A stretch of 7,291 nucleotides of DNA from Methanobacteriota archaeon (GTDB lineage: Archaea; Thermoplasmatota; Thermoplasmata; RBG-16-68-12): assembly GCA_005878325.1 (NCBI GenBank), contig VBMR01000145.1:1-7291 (forward strand). Direction: 5' to 3'. Below are positions 5,834-7,291 of the stretch, in pieces; position 1 is the first letter of the stretch, and each line of letters begins with the position of its first letter. A model generated the notes under the pieces. The model was given only the letters and a program-made list of their open reading frames with translations. It was not told where the DNA came from and ran no database searches. Both the position numbers and the translations under genes were made by a program.

Positions 5834-6214
5834 ATGCGCGCCCGGAGCGGACACGTCCGGTTCGACAAGAAGGTGCGATGGAAGAACCTGGTCCCCGCGT
5901 TCCGTCCGATGTTCCTGAAGTTCCTCGAGGAGACGGGGCAGCTCCCGGACGACATGGAGTCGATCGACGTCCTGATCGAGGAGAACCTGCGGGACCTGCG
6001 GAGCGACCGCAAGCCGGAGGGGTACAACCGGGAGGGCTCGATGCGGATGATCTTCCCCATCTCCGACCAGGTCGAGTTCTACCTGTACAGCCGCGGAAAG
6101 GTGCTGGAGGTCGCCCGGGTGATCGAGCAGCTGGGCCGGGTCCTGCAGAAGTATCACCTGAAGCACACGATCGAATGGGACCAGCTCCAGTTCCTGGCCG
6201 ACAAGAAGGACTGA
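5834..6214 (+). CDS. Small soluble protein of unknown function
   Basis: I do not recognise this family. From the ATG at 5834 it is 126 aa, basic at the N-terminus (MRARSGHVRFDKKVRWKN) and rich in charged residues throughout, with no signal peptide, transmembrane helix or cysteine cluster. The pattern suggests an alpha/beta fold: a helix at about 22-35 (FRPMFLKFLEE), an acidic helix at 42-57 (ESIDVLIEENLRDL), a strand pair at 70-86 (MRMIFPISDQVEFYLYS), a helix at 90-108 (VLEVARVIEQLGRVLQKY) and a final EWDQLQFL. It is divergent from thiD and convergent with thpR. The frame is open far upstream (antisense to thiD). An in-frame GTG at 5786 would add 16 residues (SGGSINRPGLIGTTP-type, low complexity). 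I prefer the ATG because the patterned part begins there, although the spacing to CTTAAG fits the GTG. Regular codon use and protein-like composition support a real gene. Confidence 0.7.
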   Translation: MRARSGHVRFDKKVRWKNLVPAFRPMFLKFLEETGQLPDDMESIDVLIEENLRDLRSDRKPEGYNREGSMRMIFPISDQVEFYLYSRGKVLEVARVIEQLGRVLQKYHLKHTIEWDQLQFLADKKD

Positions 6215-6221
6215 GGCCGGA

Positions 6222-6234
6222 CCGCCAAAGGCGG
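6222..6234 (+). terminator. Short GC hairpin after the small plus-strand gene
   Basis: CCGCC and GGCGG form a 5-bp stem with an AAA loop, starting 8 nt after the stop codon. There is no T-run after it, so its role in ending transcription is weakly supported. Confidence 0.3.
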
Positions 6235-6251
6235 CCCCGTCCGACGATTCG

Positions 6252-6269
6252 TACCTCTAAGTAGAGGTA
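6252..6269. terminator. Inverted repeat between convergent genes, possible bidirectional terminator
   Basis: TACCTCT and AGAGGTA form a perfect 7-bp stem around AAGT; a G-U and a C-G pair can extend it to 9 bp on the plus strand. It sits in the 81-bp gap between the small plus-strand gene and the end of thpR, where a terminator or transcript-stabilising hairpin would serve both strands. No T-run follows on either strand, so an operator or processing site is also possible. Confidence 0.4.
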
Positions 6270-6295
6270 TGCGGGACCGTGGTCGAAGGCATTCC

Positions 6296-6853
6296 TCACC
6301 CGGTCAGGGGGACCCTCTCGAGGGTGGTATATTCGGCCCCATCCGGCTTGAGCACGCTTTTCTTGAGGTGGACGGCGTCCACGGGGATCGACCCGAAGGA
6401 CGCGTCCCGTTGGGCTTCCAGGATCCGGCGCACTCGGTCCAGATCCCGATGTCCCTTGACCCGGGCCAGGGTGACATGGGCCTTCCAGGGCCGCCGCTCG
6501 CGGGGAAATCCGAGGGACTCGAGGGACGCCTCCAAGGCATCTGCGATCCGAGCGAGCGCTTCTGCTCCCTCCGCGCCGACCCAGATCACGTTCATCCGCC
6601 CCAGGCTCGGGAACGCGCCCGTACCTCGAATCCGCAGTTCGAACGGATGCACTCCGGCCGTCGCCTCCCGGATCGCGGCGACGATTTCCGGGACGAGGCC
6701 TTCCTCGGTGTCCCCGAGGAACTTCAGCGTCAGATGAATGCGGTCCGTGGGGATGACCCTCAGCGAGCCCGACGCGTTCCGGAGCTCGGCCGCGAGGGCC
6801 TCCAGAGCAGGCCCTGCCGGGACCTCCACGGCGATGAATCCCCGGAACGTCAC
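6296..6853 (-). CDS. thpR: RNA 2',3'-cyclic phosphodiesterase (2'-5' RNA ligase family)
   Basis: Cytoplasmic 2H-phosphoesterase of the LigT/ThpR family. Members hydrolyse 2',3'-cyclic phosphate RNA ends to 2'-phosphates and can reversibly join tRNA halves through 2'-5' linkages. The 185-aa protein begins MTFRGFIAVEVP, the usual first strand, and carries both catalytic H-x-T-x motifs: HLTL (40-43, in IHLTLKFLG) and HVTL (126-129, in WKAHVTLARVK). Length is typical. The GTG at 6853 overlaps the TGA of the upstream gene as GTGA, with GGAGG 7 nt before it, so it is translationally coupled to the membrane protein gene. Archaeal members are thought to act in RNA repair or end healing; the physiological substrate here is not known. 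Confidence 0.92.
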   Translation of the reverse strand: MTFRGFIAVEVPAGPALEALAAELRNASGSLRVIPTDRIHLTLKFLGDTEEGLVPEIVAAIREATAGVHPFELRIRGTGAFPSLGRMNVIWVGAEGAEALARIADALEASLESLGFPRERRPWKAHVTLARVKGHRDLDRVRRILEAQRDASFGSIPVDAVHLKKSVLKPDGAEYTTLERVPLTG

Positions 6854-7272
6854 GTCGCCCCCTCCTCGGGTGGCGGCGGGGCGTCCGCGACGAACCGATC
6901 GGATCCCTCGAAACGGCCTCGGACGTGCCCCTCCCGCACGGCCGTCCGGAGGATCCCGTCCGCGACGGTGGGCGAGACGCGGAGTTCCTCTGCAAGGTCT
7001 TGGATTCGAAACGCCGTGCGTGCGGCCGCGAAGCCCGCGACGTGCGCCAGGGCGATGTCCCTGGACCGGAGACGGCGCGCGTAGCCGAGGAAATAGAGCC
7101 CCGGGACGAGGAAGAGGATGGCGCAGAGGGACGACGCCGCCACTCCGAGGCCCGACTGCAGCGCCGTGCCGGCGACCGCGAGGACGATGGCGACGCCGGA
7201 CAGGGCGAGGGTTCCGGCGGCGAGAAGCTCGTACATCTTCCTCGGAATCACGCCGACCCTCCCCTCAGTCAT
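6850..7272 (-). CDS. Two-helix membrane protein with C-terminal winged-helix-like domain
   Basis: A 140-aa protein with two hydrophobic helices at about 15-36 and 43-65 forming a membrane hairpin, then a basic stretch YARRLRSR (64-71). A small helical domain at about 72-128 ends in RIQDLAEELRVSPTVADGILRTAVREGHVRGRFEGSDRFV. That stretch has the helix-turn-helix plus beta-wing pattern (I-x-x-L-A-x-x-L ... V-x-x-I-L-x-x-x-V-x-x-G-x-V-x-G) seen in PCI-like or winged-helix modules. The C-terminal tail is Pro/Glu-rich. By the positive-inside rule the winged helix should face the cytoplasm. Function unknown: a membrane-tethered regulator or a protein-interaction module are both possible. The ATG at 7272 lies 19 bases from the window edge with no clear Shine-Dalgarno; a second ATG at codon 13 has GAGG close by. 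It overlaps thpR by 4 nt. Confidence 0.72.
   Translation of the reverse strand: MTEGRVGVIPRKMYELLAAGTLALSGVAIVLAVAGTALQSGLGVAASSLCAILFLVPGLYFLGYARRLRSRDIALAHVAGFAAARTAFRIQDLAEELRVSPTVADGILRTAVREGHVRGRFEGSDRFVADAPPPPEEGAT
6861..6865 (-). promoter_or_regulatory. Shine-Dalgarno for thpR
   Basis: GGAGG on the minus strand, within the 3' end of the upstream gene and 7 nt before the GTG at 6853. It confirms the GTG start in the GTGA overlap. Confidence 0.7.
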
Positions 7273-7291
7273 CCGAGACGCGCGTGCCGTG

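Noticed and set aside
5731..6060. 110-codon N-terminal extension of the ThiD frame
   Set aside because: ThiD homology starts at A-L-T-I-A-G just after GTG 5730; the extension overlaps the divergent small gene and has no family similarity.

Overview
The window reads as a piece of a high-GC archaeal chromosome, most likely a Thermoplasmata-type euryarchaeon. This is an inference from four things. There is a membrane-anchored FKBP with the long inserted domain typical of archaea. GTG and TTG starts are common. The genes that begin transcription units (GT4, ThiD) have no Shine-Dalgarno but carry a short AT-rich patch about 27 nt before the start codon, as expected for leaderless archaeal transcripts. 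Genes inside operons instead have GGAGG-type ribosome binding sites and 4-nt overlaps. No mobile element, CRISPR array or RNA gene was found, and coding density is very high.

Layout. Positions 8-1488 (+) hold a membrane-anchored FKBP-type prolyl isomerase followed 8 nt later by a DedA/VTT-family membrane protein. Positions 1485-4678 (-) hold a three-gene glycan or glycolipid cluster: a GT4 glycosyltransferase, a UDP-galactopyranose-mutase-like FAD enzyme, and a GT2 glycosyltransferase. The last gene converges on the DedA gene so tightly that both stop codons lie in one CTAG tetranucleotide. Positions 4679-4962 are the only sizeable intergenic region, with a strikingly AT-rich island and inverted repeats. 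Positions 4963-5730 (-) encode the thiamin-pathway kinase ThiD. Divergent from it, about 5834-6214 (+) encodes a small soluble protein I do not recognise. It converges across a hairpin-bearing 81-bp gap on a two-gene (-) operon, 7272-6296, which encodes a two-helix membrane protein with a winged-helix-like tail and the 2'-5' RNA ligase-like phosphodiesterase ThpR.

How the genes fit together. The (-) glycan cluster can plausibly make and transfer a sugar nucleotide product onto a lipid or surface glycan. FKBP and DedA probably act at the membrane, in folding of exported proteins and in lipid or membrane homeostasis. ThiD and ThpR are housekeeping enzymes for cofactor salvage and RNA-end processing. 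I see no dramatic new defence or mobile system. The most notable points are an apparent CTG start codon for the GT2 gene, a consistent contrast between leaderless and Shine-Dalgarno genes, a terminator-like hairpin on the strand that has no gene, and two uncharacterised small proteins.
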